Source of the DNA: Henricia sp. BOLD:AAB3569
Taxonomy: Eukaryota; Echinodermata; Asteroidea; Spinulosida; Echinasteridae
Assembly: GCA_037783545.1 (NCBI GenBank)
Contig: JBBELK010000052.1
Span: 1,116,001-1,180,000, forward strand
Direction of reading: 5' to 3'
Length of the DNA: 64,000 nt
Shown here: piece by piece, positions 23,435 through 33,608 of the stretch
How positions within the stretch are numbered: position 1 is the first letter of the stretch
Layout: each line of letters opens with the position of its first letter
Notes under the pieces: generated by a model
Told to the model about the DNA's origin: nothing
Seen by the model: only the letters and a program-made list of their open reading frames with translations
Databases searched by the model: none
Translations under genes and position numbers: made by a program

Positions 23435-23685
23435 TTTAATAGAGCGTGGCCAGACCACATTTTTGAGCCTCCCATTTTTTCCATGGGTGTTGAGATTTTG
23501 ATACCATATCATGCGTCATATAAAGGAGTGCAGTAATTACACCAACCATTTTGCTTCCACATCCACATTGGAGATTGCAAATTTCATGTTTTCTTTCATG
23601 GATAGTATTTTGGGGAGGCATTTTATACGATTGTTAGGTTAGAACGAAATCAATTTTCTGGACAAATCTGAACACACTCCTTTAA
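23435..23685 (-). mobile_element. TTAA MITE family 2, copy 2
   Basis: Inverted relative to the copy at 8684. It shares CTTCCACATCCACATTGGAG, CAGTAATTACACCAACC and the ends (AGAGCGTGGCCAGA and GAACACACTCCTTTAA). Lies upstream of the methyltransferase gene. Confidence 0.7.
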
Positions 23686-23863
23686 TCAGTCATTGCATAT
23701 GTTTAACCTTTGTTTCACGGCTATATCAATCCAGCGATCCAATCTATACAAATACTCATTACAAGATACAAACTTATACTAAATTTGAGGATATGATATT
23801 TTGTTAAATACAATTTTGATACATGTGGACAGATTGGGAAATCTGGATGCAGTGAAAACACCG

Positions 23864-23907
23864 GGCTCCACCGGGATTCGAACCCTACCAATAAGAGCTA
23901 TGAAGCC
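23864..23907 (-). repeat. tRNA-like fragment with box B
   Basis: GGCTTCATAGCTC at the 5' end and GGGTTCGAATCCCGGTGGAGCC at the 3' end look like the acceptor, D start, T arm and acceptor of a tRNA with the anticodon arm deleted. Too short to be a working gene; a SINE or pseudogene piece. Confidence 0.3.
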
Positions 23908-23999
23908 AACCGGTGGTCTCGAATCACGGTATTGGAGTTGTTCCTCACTGATTAGGATTGGCTAGCACGTGAGCTTAGCAAGCCCTACAGAGGAATAAA

Positions 24000-25860
24000 C
24001 CCTTTAATATAGTTTAGTGACAGTTGTTTCTATAGCCCGAAGAAAACAAAAAGTTCAAGAGAATAATTTGCAGCTGCGCCGATTCCGTTATTAATATCTT
24101 TTTGTACAACATTTTTAGAGCCGTTTGGGCTAAGTGTCATGCATGTTGCTTGGCACAACTCATGCGATGCGCCAAAAGGTAGATTATTAATTAAGCGCTC
24201 TATACGGGAAGTTGAAGTGCATGGGGCAGAAATGGGTTTGACTGACAAGGCGCGGCAAACACTATCAATCATGGCAAATATCGGCCGGGTTTCGACCCCA
24301 AACTCAATCCTATCGGAGGTGACATCGCCCAGGCCTCAACACCGGGACAATGACGGCCAATTTTTCTCTCCTTCTTTGCAGTTTTGTTTGTACTTTGATA
24401 CTATTGTGGCGCGCAGAGTGGAAAGGGCCCGGCATCGAAGAGCGGCAAAAACACACGTTATAGAATGTTGCGATGCTTTGTCACGGTCACGATGAGTGCC
24501 AGTTGATGTTCCCATTTCGAAGCAATTTAAAGAGGCAGTGTGACAGAGGACAGTATACCACAATATCGAAAAGGAAATGTTATTTGCCACACATGTAACC
24601 CGCAGATGCGCTTGTCCGTATAGAAAGCGGTGGAGATAGGGTAAAATGGGATACATATAATTAATGAGAGGCATTTGGTACGCATTTTTAAAAAAACCTA
24701 ACTCTGAGTCGTGCGGTGCACGGTACAGTATAACTCGGAACCGCGGGTTCGTCAGTGAAATTTGCATAATTTAAATTTATTTAGGTTGGATTACTACAAA
24801 AACGTCCTGGTATTTCGATTCTAAAAACACAACTGCCGTTTAATGTTAAACCACAAAGCCATTTCACGAGAATTCAGAATCCCCATAATTGTTGCAGAAT
24901 ATATCATGGCCTTTGACTATTATTTTCTGTTTTCAATCACAGGTAAAACGTGTCAATTGAAAGACTGCAGTTTATTGACGTGGCATTCCTGTGCTGAAAA
25001 GAAATCCGCCCCACTTTAAGGCAAATGCCACTTGTAAAATGAGCAAATCTAATCTAAATTTGTCTTCATATCGTAATCTCAATATAAACAATTCCGCGGG
25101 AAAATATTACGGTAGAAACCAGCTACTAGAGTTGTCTGTGCCATCCAGCATCGCCCCGGAAACCTGAATTGACGGGAATATTTTGAAAATGTCCGCATTT
25201 TGTGTCCTTATTATTGTGACAGAGTCAACAGCAACGGGAAAATTGACTTCTGTGGCGGTATAATTGGTCCACGATAAAGCCAGCATTGCTAGGCTGCGGT
25301 TGAGAGGTGTAATTGCTAAGCAAATGCACCCTCGTAGGGACCCCTTTTGGCACAATGTATCTGTATCCACGTGGACTCTGGTCCGGTAATTAATTTTCTT
25401 GACTGAGCGCCTAGAGCGGTGCCTTGCAAGGGTAAGTGGGAGGTTGCAGCCTTCGTGTGACTATATGGTGTGACTGTCACAAATCTGGCGCGATTTCGAG
25501 TCTGTGCGATTTGTTGGAGATTCTGTCAGAGCTAGGAGTGATGCTCTGATTGCTCTCATTCACGCCGAGACGTCACATGGCATCCCCTACTTCATCACAG
25601 TTTTCACTGCATTTGTCACTTCCATGTGTATTATATTAAATAGTTCATAAAATGTAATAAAACAGAGCTTGAAGGTAAAACGATGCGACATTTAAAAAAA
25701 AAATGACAGGAAGAGGCATTTTTGAGTAAAAGTTGTAACATGTCAATTTTACCTAATGTTGAGGTGCTGAATCCTGAAATTATTGATATACCAAGCTGTA
25801 TTTTGAGGGTAAAGTTGCCTTTTTAGAGGAAACATGAAAATTGGTATTAAAACAATACAG
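24000..25860. other. Intergenic, nothing recognised
   Basis: Upstream side of the methyltransferase gene. Frames at 24139-24495 and 24336-24767 overlap each other on opposite strands and have no family resemblance. No terminal repeats noticed. Confidence 0.4.
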
Positions 25861-25866
25861 TTTTTG

Positions 25867-26318
25867 TTAATGGGTAATTCCCAAAATTAGGGGTCCAAAA
25901 GTGTTACATGCTTTTTAAGATTTCCAAGTGTTTTTAATGATTGAAAGTGGTTTCCCAGTAGGAAAATAATTATTAACAAATGCCACTCAAATTTTATGTT
26001 TGTGTGTAGATATGGCACCAAGGTGAATGCAAACTCATTCTATACAGCCAATTTTCATTGGCGTAGGTAACCCGGGACACCAAACTCCTATTCAATACCA
26101 TGGAACAAATTATAAGCCTTTATGGTCTTTTGTTTTGAATATTTTTCAGGAATCAGAAAACATATATTGAAGAAAATGATGCTGCCCCCTATAATCACAG
26201 GCCACAATCCATTACTGAGAATTTGTGGTCATAAATGGTGATTTTTGAAGCAGAGAGTGTCGTACGTAACTGGGACACCAAACATTTTGGACCCCTAATT
26301 TTGGGAATTACCCTAATA
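25867..26318 (-). mobile_element. TGGGTAATTCCCAAAATTAG TIR element, copy 2
   Basis: TIRs as in copy 1, here preceded by TTAA on the left (TTAATGGGTAATTCCC). The interior is homologous in inverse to 9641-10306 and lacks the hairpin and the 92-bp duplication. Confidence 0.75.
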
Positions 26319-27113
26319 TTGCAATTTATAAAGATGTGTTTTCCCATTGGAATATCCCTGCAAAACTGATGGTTGTACCAAACCCTTTCGACATGATGCC
26401 TCATCACCATTGAAATGAAACTTGGAATGAGAAAAATATCGTAATACATGGTACATGTATGTATAGTGCTTCATGACTGCTCCGTCAGGAGCCGTAATCA
26501 AGACATCCGTTAATTCGTAGAATAAAGTAAATTAGCTAAGATGAATAATTGCTGTCAAACGTAAACACAGAATTTTACCAACTAAGAATAAGCTTAGAAA
26601 TTATGGTGTTACTTATAATGATATATGTCCTTCGTAATGAACATCTCTTTATCAATTGTAGTAAACATAATAGATGCTTGCATGGCTTTTTGTCGTGCAT
26701 GATGCATTAGAAAATATACCAAGAATTCAGATGTAAACGGAAATTCGTAGTGATTCATGTTTATTCCTGATAAGGCGCTTATATACATTTGTATTTCTTT
26801 TTTGGGGGATTAATTTCTCGTGTTACATAATTGAGTGTAAAAATGTTATCTTTTGTATAGGATTGTACACATGGTTTTTGATTTAATTGTGCTTAAAGGA
26901 CTATGACTGTAACATTGTTGTACATGTATTTCTTTTTACTTTGTATACATTTTCATTGTATATTGTTTTGGAGAATAAATGGAGCTGTATAGTTCCACTT
27001 TTACGGGAAAAAATTGCTGTCAAATAGTTTAACAGTAATTTACCGTCAGGAAATTACCGCAGCTACTGTAATTTATTTACATCTAAAACAGAATATTTAT
27101 ACATCGTAAAACG

Positions 27114-27620
27114 TTAAAGGCAGTATACATGATTGGTATCTCGAAAATCAGAAATGTTCACGGATTTACGCCTAACTTACACAATATAAACATGATGACT
27201 GTAGAAAACATCCCCTGAATTGGTTTTGTCTGAAGTGCTATAGTCTTTCAGAAATAAGTAAAACAATTAGTTTTCGTCTCATGATACGAAAATTCAATTC
27301 GCCCCAAAACCATTTCGCCCAAGTGCCATTTCGCCCCCAAACCACTTCGCCCGAGTGCCATTTCGCCCCACTACTTCGTCCAAACACTACATCGCCCAAA
27401 TGCCACTTCGCCCCCAAACCACTTCGTGCACAGGCCGTAGTTCAGGGCGAAGTGGTTTTGGAACGAAATGACTGCAAACCCTTTTTTGACTGTTTTCTCA
27501 AAGGTTAGACGAAGTACGGAGCTAGTTTTTCCTCAGGTTGGTTTTAATCATGCATATCTTCAATCACACAGGGGGATAAAACTCTTTTAACAGTTTACCA
27601 ATCATGTGTACTATCTTTAA
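27114..27620 (-). mobile_element. TTAA MITE family 1, copy 3
   Basis: Opposite internal orientation to the other two full copies. Starts TTAAAGGCAGTATACATGATTGG and ends ATCATGTGTACTATCTTTAA. The middle has the same CACTTCGCCC word array. Confidence 0.82.
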
Positions 27621-28164
27621 ATCTAAAAATTTACATCCTATAAAACCGTAAAGTGATTTCACATATGATCCAAAATACAAAACCAACACACTGCTGCAAA
27701 TTAAAAAAAGACAAACGTCAACATTTCTGACGACGCTGCTGCCATCAGTTTGGATGTAAACTACAGATTTTTGTTTTACAGTGTATGCGCATGCTTGGGT
27801 CAGAACAAGTAAGTACATGTACGTCTTTATGAACGTCCTTACCCAATAATTCACTGAATACAATAACGCGTTTATTTATCCAACGATATTTTGATATGCC
27901 AATGTTTCAGTATTTTGTTACCGACCACGCATGTACTTCATTATACTTGGAACCCAGCCGCGATGATTAATTATGAATAATTGGGATTGGGGCCGGTTGT
28001 CTGGAAGGGCACGCCAAGCCATACCGTGTGTGTTATTCATCGTTTCCCTGCAAACAAAAGTGGGTGAGGCTTGAGTTGTCATTCACGCTGTCTTGTATAA
28101 TATTGGCTTGAAACCCCTCAATTAGAAAGGGTCTACGGGAATGCTTTTGTTACAAAAATAATTA

Positions 28165-28262
28165 TGTTGAACCTACTGCCGTTGTTAATTTCGGGGTTTA
28201 CTCGTGAAGTTAATTTGTGGGCAATTGCAAATGAATGTGTACTGGGCCTTAAAAATAATGCA
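28165..28262 (+). repeat. Dispersed repeat family D, fragment
   Basis: CTACTGCCGTTGTTAATTTCGGGGTTTACTCGTGAAGTTAATTT-like stretch, then GCAATTGCAAATGAATGTG and TACTGGGCC. A decayed right end of the family. Confidence 0.5.
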
Positions 28263-28301
28263 CCTATCAATTGTTTCCCTCAATTGTTCCCCCCACCCTC
28301 C

Positions 28302-28302
<1 letters not shown>

Positions 28303-28333
<31 letters not shown>
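28303..28333 (+). repeat. Poly-C run, 31 bases
   Basis: Homopolymer C followed by more C-rich sequence. Produces the polyproline/polyglycine frames on both strands. The length is probably unreliable in the assembly. Confidence 0.9.
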
Positions 28334-28336
<3 letters not shown>

Positions 28337-28486
28337 CCCGCGATGCCCCACCCCCTACGTGGGGGCCTTTGGTCACGTTTTTCATGCCGGCATTTGAACC
28401 TTTTAAATAAAATTTTCTGTGCATTTGTATACAAGACGCGCATGTTTTGCACCCGAGGGTGGGTATTTTTTTCACCTAAATGTTGC

Positions 28487-28538
28487 CCAAGAGGTGGGGA
28501 TTTTGTCACGCAAAAAGTGACAATCCCCACCTCTTAGG
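28487..28538. repeat. Hairpin GAGGTGGGGATTTTGTCAC
   Basis: GAGGTGGGGATTTTGTCAC and GTGACAATCCCCACCTC are near-perfect arms around GCAAAAA. Related CACC/GTGACAAAATC words recur near 48530-48680. Confidence 0.6.
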
Positions 28539-29369
28539 TGGGGTAGCCCGGGGGGAGGGGTAGGTTAAACAATTGAAAGGTGCATAACGTGAATACGATT
28601 TACAGGTTTTATGATATAGTGCATTCGCAACGGTGATATGTCTTTTTTAAATACATGTATAGGCTTAACGGTGGTCGGCTGGGGGACTGCAGGGGCTGTC
28701 GCGGCCAGCGGAGAAAGGTTCCTTGCTAACTAAGAGGTCAGATAAAGTTTGCAGATCATTTATGCCGCAAAATCACTTGACATCACCGTGTTTGGCCTGG
28801 TGGCATGTGCCAAGAATGAAGATCCATCGGTTATGGGTGCTCCCGCGGCTGTACAAGTGCAGACACTCAACTTTGCAGTTGGCCAGCCCAGAGGGTCATT
28901 GGTAGTTCCCCACAAAAAAACCTATGGCCTATGCTTTTACGATTGGCCGAGTCCGCGCTGTATATGAAACAGCGAAATTTACACCGTGTTAGGGCAGTTA
29001 AAGTGACGGCTACAAAATAGTACCCCCAGGTACGGTATGGGCCTTCAGTTTGGTGGGACATGCAAAAAGAAAAGCCTGGCCTCAGGTGTATAAAGCCGAT
29101 TTCCGGCGGGTTTTTCTGTTACCGTTCTATTCACCATTGTTTGTACTTTGTGTCGTATCAGTTTCCGGAGATTTGGTTAAAAATATAGAGTTCACGAGAA
29201 TGAAGGAAAGTAATTTCCCCATACTTTATTTTGTATAGTTTATTGTTGTAAAAATGACTGATAAACATAAAGCCTGTGGAAAATATTCCAAGGTCACGTT
29301 GAAATACCGTAACTATTTGTGAAATCTTTCATGCATAAAAACAAACATCTATTTGGAAGCTTGTTTTGT

Positions 29370-29645
29370 TTTCAATACAAATTACATGATTGGAAAACTT
29401 TTTAAAACAAGAATATAGCAACAACATGCATGGTTTTAGTGTTGAATGAATCGGTGAAAAATCGTTTCCAAACGATTTTAAAATAGTGCCTTTATTTGAC
29501 AATTTCTCTGCAAAGGTAATATTTTGCACGGAAAAAAATCATGTTGTGTTTGTTACCATTGCTATCAACACTTTTAGTCGGGTTTTTCTTGACAACTCGT
29601 GAAGTAAAATTATTGGTAACTGCAAATGATGTACTGGGCTGGTGG
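29370..29645 (+). repeat. Dispersed repeat family D, copy 5
   Basis: TTACATGATTGGAAAACTTT through GTTACCATTGCTATCAACAC and TTTTAGTCGGGTTTTTC to TGTACTGGGC. The right end abuts the hAT-like MITE at 29652. Confidence 0.58.
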
Positions 29646-29651
29646 GGGGAG

Positions 29652-29870
29652 CAGGCGTGGATCCAGAGAGGGGGTTTTGGGGGTCAACCCCCCCCCCCCC
29701 CCCCCCCCCACCTCCCCCCTCCGTCCCCCTGCTCCGAGACCAACAAATATAATGTAATGCATTTTTTGTGTGTCCGCCTGTCCGAAACAAGCAGACATAA
29801 AAATCTGATGGGCAAAACCCCTCCCTGGTGGCAAAACCCCCTCCTGGAAAAATTCCTGGATCCGCCCCTG
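29652..29870. mobile_element. hAT-like MITE with C-tract
   Basis: CAGGCGTGGATCCAG at the left and CTGGATCCGCCCCTG at the right. Inside are a 22-base C run and GGCAAAACCCCCTCCTGGAA words. Inserted at the end of a dispersed-repeat copy (29370-29645). Confidence 0.7.
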
Positions 29871-29890
29871 AGGTGGTGGTGGGGGGAGGG

Positions 29891-29896
29891 GTGTGT

Positions 29897-29927
<31 letters not shown>

Positions 29928-29952
29928 GGGGGGGGGATGGGGGGGGGGGGGG
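29891..29952 (+). repeat. (GT)10 and poly-G tracts
   Basis: Twenty bases of GT repeat followed by 26 G, an AT interruption and a further G run. A likely sequencing and assembly weak point, and a potential G-quadruplex former. Confidence 0.9.
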
Positions 29953-30270
29953 AGTGTTGACCTCTTTGTGTTGGGAACAAAAGGATTTTGTGTAAACCAG
30001 CGGGTCTGCATAAATGCGTTTCATTCGTTCCCACCACCCAAACTGGGCGCTGGTATGGCTAATTTGTTTGCGCCCTCATTGACCAAAATTATACGACACG
30101 TGACCGAGAGGTCACGTCTTTTTCTTGTAATAAACGACATAAAAACATGTTTTCCTGCAGACAAGGTAGGTCTTGCACACAATAATACACAAAATACCTA
30201 CACTCATTTCGTAAATTTGATTTTTGCACTTGATAGGCCTATACTGTAGGCCTAAGTGTTAATATACTAT

Positions 30271-30330
30271 TCATAAATACCTTAGACAGTATACGCATCC
30301 TTATTGGCTGAGAACACATTACGTGGCCGG
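30271..30330 (+). repeat. Short dispersed repeat, copy 1
   Basis: TTCATAAATACCTTAGACAG and TTATTGGCTGAGAACAC are shared with 62567-62625. Confidence 0.5.
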
Positions 30331-30417
30331 TTTTAAAAGAAATGATAATAACTACTGTTTAAAACTAGTAGCTGGCTCGCGTTGCTTCCTGCACCCAAAG
30401 AACACAGAAGGATTAAA

Positions 30418-30736
30418 TTAATTTTGCTGGTTTATTTTGGCTGGACACACATTGTTACCCTCTATAGCCAATAACACAAGGGGATCATTATATTTTGGCT
30501 GGTTGGTTTGGGCTTGATACAAATTGTTTTCCTTTGTATATATGACACTGCTATTTTGGCTGGTTGGTTTGTGTTTGACATGGTTTCCTTCTAATAGCAC
30601 AGATGGATTAATATAGGTCGGTTGGTTTGGGGTTTGAAATGAATTGTTTCCCTCGAATGATACTAGGATCAAGTTATGTTGGCTGGTTGGTTTGGATTTG
30701 ACATACATTGTTCGAACAGCACAGATGGTTGAGTAT
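30418..30736 (+). repeat. Tandem satellite, roughly 65-bp unit, left part
   Basis: About five degenerate units built around GGCTGGTTGGTTTGGGCTTG, each followed by an AAATTGTTTCCCTC-like stretch and an AACACAGAGGGATGAATA-like stretch. The array breaks off exactly at the BEL target duplication and resumes at 38293. Confidence 0.8.
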
Positions 30737-30752
30737 TGTGACCGCCGGCGAG

Positions 30753-30836
30753 TAGACTGGTTCCCGCTCCACATATTCCACATACAACGACTGAATTCAG
30801 TCCAGTCAAAGAATTTTTGGTCCGGGTACCAGACTA
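30753..30836 (-). mobile_element. 84-bp MITE, copy B, in the BEL 5' LTR
   Basis: Terminal inverted repeats TAGACTGGTTCCCG and TAGTCTGGTACCCG. The flanking direct repeat is 9 bp, GCCGGCGAG (30744-30752 and 30837-30845). The uninterrupted site is preserved in the 3' LTR. Three substitutions separate it from the other 84-bp copy at 773-856. The 9-bp duplication suggests a Mutator-like transposase. Confidence 0.85.
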
Positions 30837-31546
30837 GCCGGCGAGCTGCTCCAGATGTTGCCACTTGGTGGCGCTCTTCAGTTTGTACGGTCCCTCGCTT
30901 CCTTTTTGCCGATATGTACGATGCGTTATGATTTGCTCACTTTCACACCAACCTTTTGACATTTTTTAACGAGAATATCCTTTGACCTTGGACCCGAGGA
31001 CAGAGGTATGTGATAATTTCATTATTGTAGAACCTAGCTCTATAACTGGTATTTGCGTAAGTGGAAGTTTAAGGTGTTTTTGGACAAGATTTAACAGCGA
31101 TTATTTGTTAATTGTGAAGTGTTGATGTGAGAGTGCATGAAAGCGTGGCGCTCATGTGCTTTGATCGGGATGACCTTTGACCTCTCCGCATAATGTTTAT
31201 TCGCTTATTGTCTTAATATTATGCATTCAGCGCTCGCATATAGTGCTTTTCGTACAGTATATTTGATATTTTACACATTAGATGTTCCTTTACTCCAAAT
31301 AGGATTCTTACTTTTAATTTCTTTGCAGTTTTTACGTGAACATGGTGAACAGTGAAAACCCAGTTAAGCTTTGAAGCCTTGAAAGTGAAACGTGAAAACC
31401 TGATTGAAAGAAATATTCGACACGTACACTTGACAGTTGATGACAAGGTTTATTAAGATAACTCACCAGTACAGCCTGCAATATTGTACAATTGACATTG
31501 AAGTTAAAGTGAGCTACAATACACATGTCAATATTGATGAGAACAT

Positions 31547-32603
31547 CCCAGACAGCAAGCATACGTCGCACCGACGTCGGCAAAGGTCGGCATAGGTCGG
31601 CGAACGTCGCCCGTCGGTGTACGACGTCGGTACGACGTCAGATATGGGTCGGCGATTTCCGTATTTGCTATACGTCGGCATTAGGTTAGACATTTGGTCA
31701 ACATGACGTCACTTTAACGTCAATATTTGACGTCAATAAGGTGTCACATATAACGTCGGTAAGACATCATTTAAAGGTTATCACATTACGTCAGTACGGC
31801 GTCGACATAACTGCGTCGAATTAACGTGGGTTTAGGCACAAAAATTTACGTCATGCTTGCGTCGCTATTCTGACGGCAACCTGACGTTAACGGCAACATG
31901 TGGGCACACGACGTGTTAACGTTTTTTTCAGTCATTTTAGACTCCTGCGTCATAAAGTGGTCGTGACCAGATTTACCGTGTAAAAAGGCGAATTTGCTTC
32001 AGTTTTGGCAGTTGTTTTGATTTTTATAAATGGGTTGTTGCTTGATAATAGGCAAATTGGCAATTGTCGGGAATGAACAAACTCAAAATGGCGGTTAGTA
32101 TGTGTGTGCCAACCATGGGTTACAGGGTGCAGGTTTTTGTGGAGCATAAATAGAAGTCGCGCATAAAGATAATGTATGAGTAGTGTATGAGTAGTGTATA
32201 AGTAGTGTATGAGTAGTGTATGAGTATCGATGAGTAATGTATGAGTATGTATGAGTATGTATGAGTATGTATGAGTATGTATGAGTATGTATGAGTAATG
32301 TATGGGGCGTCAGGAAAAGACGTCTTTTGGTTTTGCATACGACCCCACAAAGACGTTAATAAGACGTCAATAATTTACGTCTGCCGTTGAGCCAGCATTG
32401 AATTGACGTGAAATAAGGTTGGGAATTGAGCGATATGACGTTTGTTCAACGTTAACGCCAACTTATAAACAACGTTGTGCCAACGTTATTCGGAAGTGCA
32501 ACTTTACGTTGGAACAACGTCATTTTCTAACGTTGGTCCAACGTTTCTTCATCAATTACTGACGTTGATCCAACGTTGGGCTAACGTAAGTTTGCTGTCT
32601 GGG
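31547..32603. mobile_element. 1.06-kb TIR element with ACGTCGG/AACGTT-word interior
   Basis: Termini are CCCAGACAGCA and its complement TGCTGTCTGGG. Flanks suggest a 2-4 bp target duplication. The 3' LTR preserves the empty site (GAGAACATTGCTTCG). The left half is built of ACGTCGG/GGTCGGC variants and the right half of AACGTT variants, with a short microsatellite between. No open frame. Confidence 0.78.
32165..32302 (+). repeat. GTATGTATGA-type microsatellite
   Basis: Runs of a 10-bp unit (approximately GAGTATGTAT, with GAGTAGTGTAT variants) inside the 1.06-kb TIR element. It is responsible for the Tyr/His-rich frame on the minus strand, which is not a gene. Confidence 0.8.
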
Positions 32604-32702
32604 ATATTGCTTCGTGGTGAGTTACAGAAAGTTGTGTAAACGAGCCAATTGTGCAAAATATAGAATTGCAGCAGCCACAGTAAAAACTCTTCTTGGGAAA
32701 GG

Positions 32703-33549
32703 ATGACAGACACAGAAGACATACCTCTTGGTGGATCAGCCTCCGTTATCAGTAATGGCAGCGGCCGTTCCCGTGCTTCTAGAGGCAGCTCCAGACATTC
32801 AAAGACCGAACTGCTTCGCATCACTGAGGAGCAGAAATGGGCAGAGCTTACTGCAAGATCTGCAGCAGTTGATAGAATGCACCAGCTTGAGTTGTCGAGA
32901 CGGTCACTTGAAATGGAAAACCAACGACTGGCAGACCAGATAGAGATTTCCCGTCTCGAACTTGGAAGGCGAGCAAAGCAATTGAAACTCCAAACGGAAA
33001 TCGATGTGAGCAGTGCCAGGCTATTAAGTATTAGACAAGTATGAAGACGGATCTTCTCAGATATATCCGATGCCCTAAATTGACGGGCCCTTTATTAGGG
33101 GATCATTCCTTGAAAGTTCACCGATTGCCGGTCAGCAACAAACCATGGTGAACCCGACGCCTGAGAATACCAATAATGACATGAGGGAAGTTAATGGATT
33201 TTCCCCCTGAAGCCCCGCCCCTTGTATCTACTTTGCAGACTGGAAATTCTACATCACGTAAACTCGAAAAACCTGACGCAACTCCCCCTGCACAATTTAC
33301 TGATGCATCAAAGAATGATGTGGCAAATGCCATTACTGCACTCGCACAATGTATGTGCTTACACGACGGGAGGAGAAACTGCCTAAAAGAGAGCCCGAAT
33401 TATTCAAGGGCAACGTGTTCGACTTTCCAGTATGGATGAATTCTTTCTTCATCCTCGTAGAGCAGCGATACTCATCGGCCATTGATCGGCTGTATTATCT
33501 TGGCAAATATACTGGTGGTGAGGTTCGATCAAAGGACTTCTTGCTCTGA
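32703..33549 (+). pseudogene. BEL/Pao gag N-terminal region, broken
   Basis: Starts MTDTEDIPLGGSASVISNG and runs into a long charged coiled-coil-like stretch, then stops at 33044. Weakly matching pieces follow in other frames to 33549 (PKREPELFKGNVFDFPVWM is the usual gag F-x-G-D/N-x-F-x-F-P-x-W motif). At least two frame breaks are present. Confidence 0.75.
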
Positions 33550-33608
33550 ACAATGACAGTGCCTACGAGAAGGCAAAGAAACTTCTGAATGAGCGGTACG
33601 GCAACAGG

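Larger units (their letters stand above)
30737..32679 (+). repeat. BEL/Pao 5' LTR (with two insertions)
   Basis: Matches the 3' LTR at 36768-38292 over its whole length once the insertions at 30753-30836 and 31547-32603 are removed. That leaves about 0.8 kb of LTR. Differences from the 3' copy are scattered substitutions and small gaps, so the insertion is not recent. Confidence 0.88.

Noticed and set aside
24139-24767. 118- and 143-codon frames
   Set aside because: No domain, no splice context, and they overlap antisense to each other.
29539-30037. Several 120-160 codon frames on both strands rich in Pro, Gly, His-Thr
   Set aside because: They are translations of C/G homopolymers, a (GT)n tract and a hAT-like MITE. 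Overlapping frames on both strands, no family.
32120-32350. Tyr/His/Ile-rich minus-strand frame
   Set aside because: Translation of the GAGTATGTAT microsatellite.
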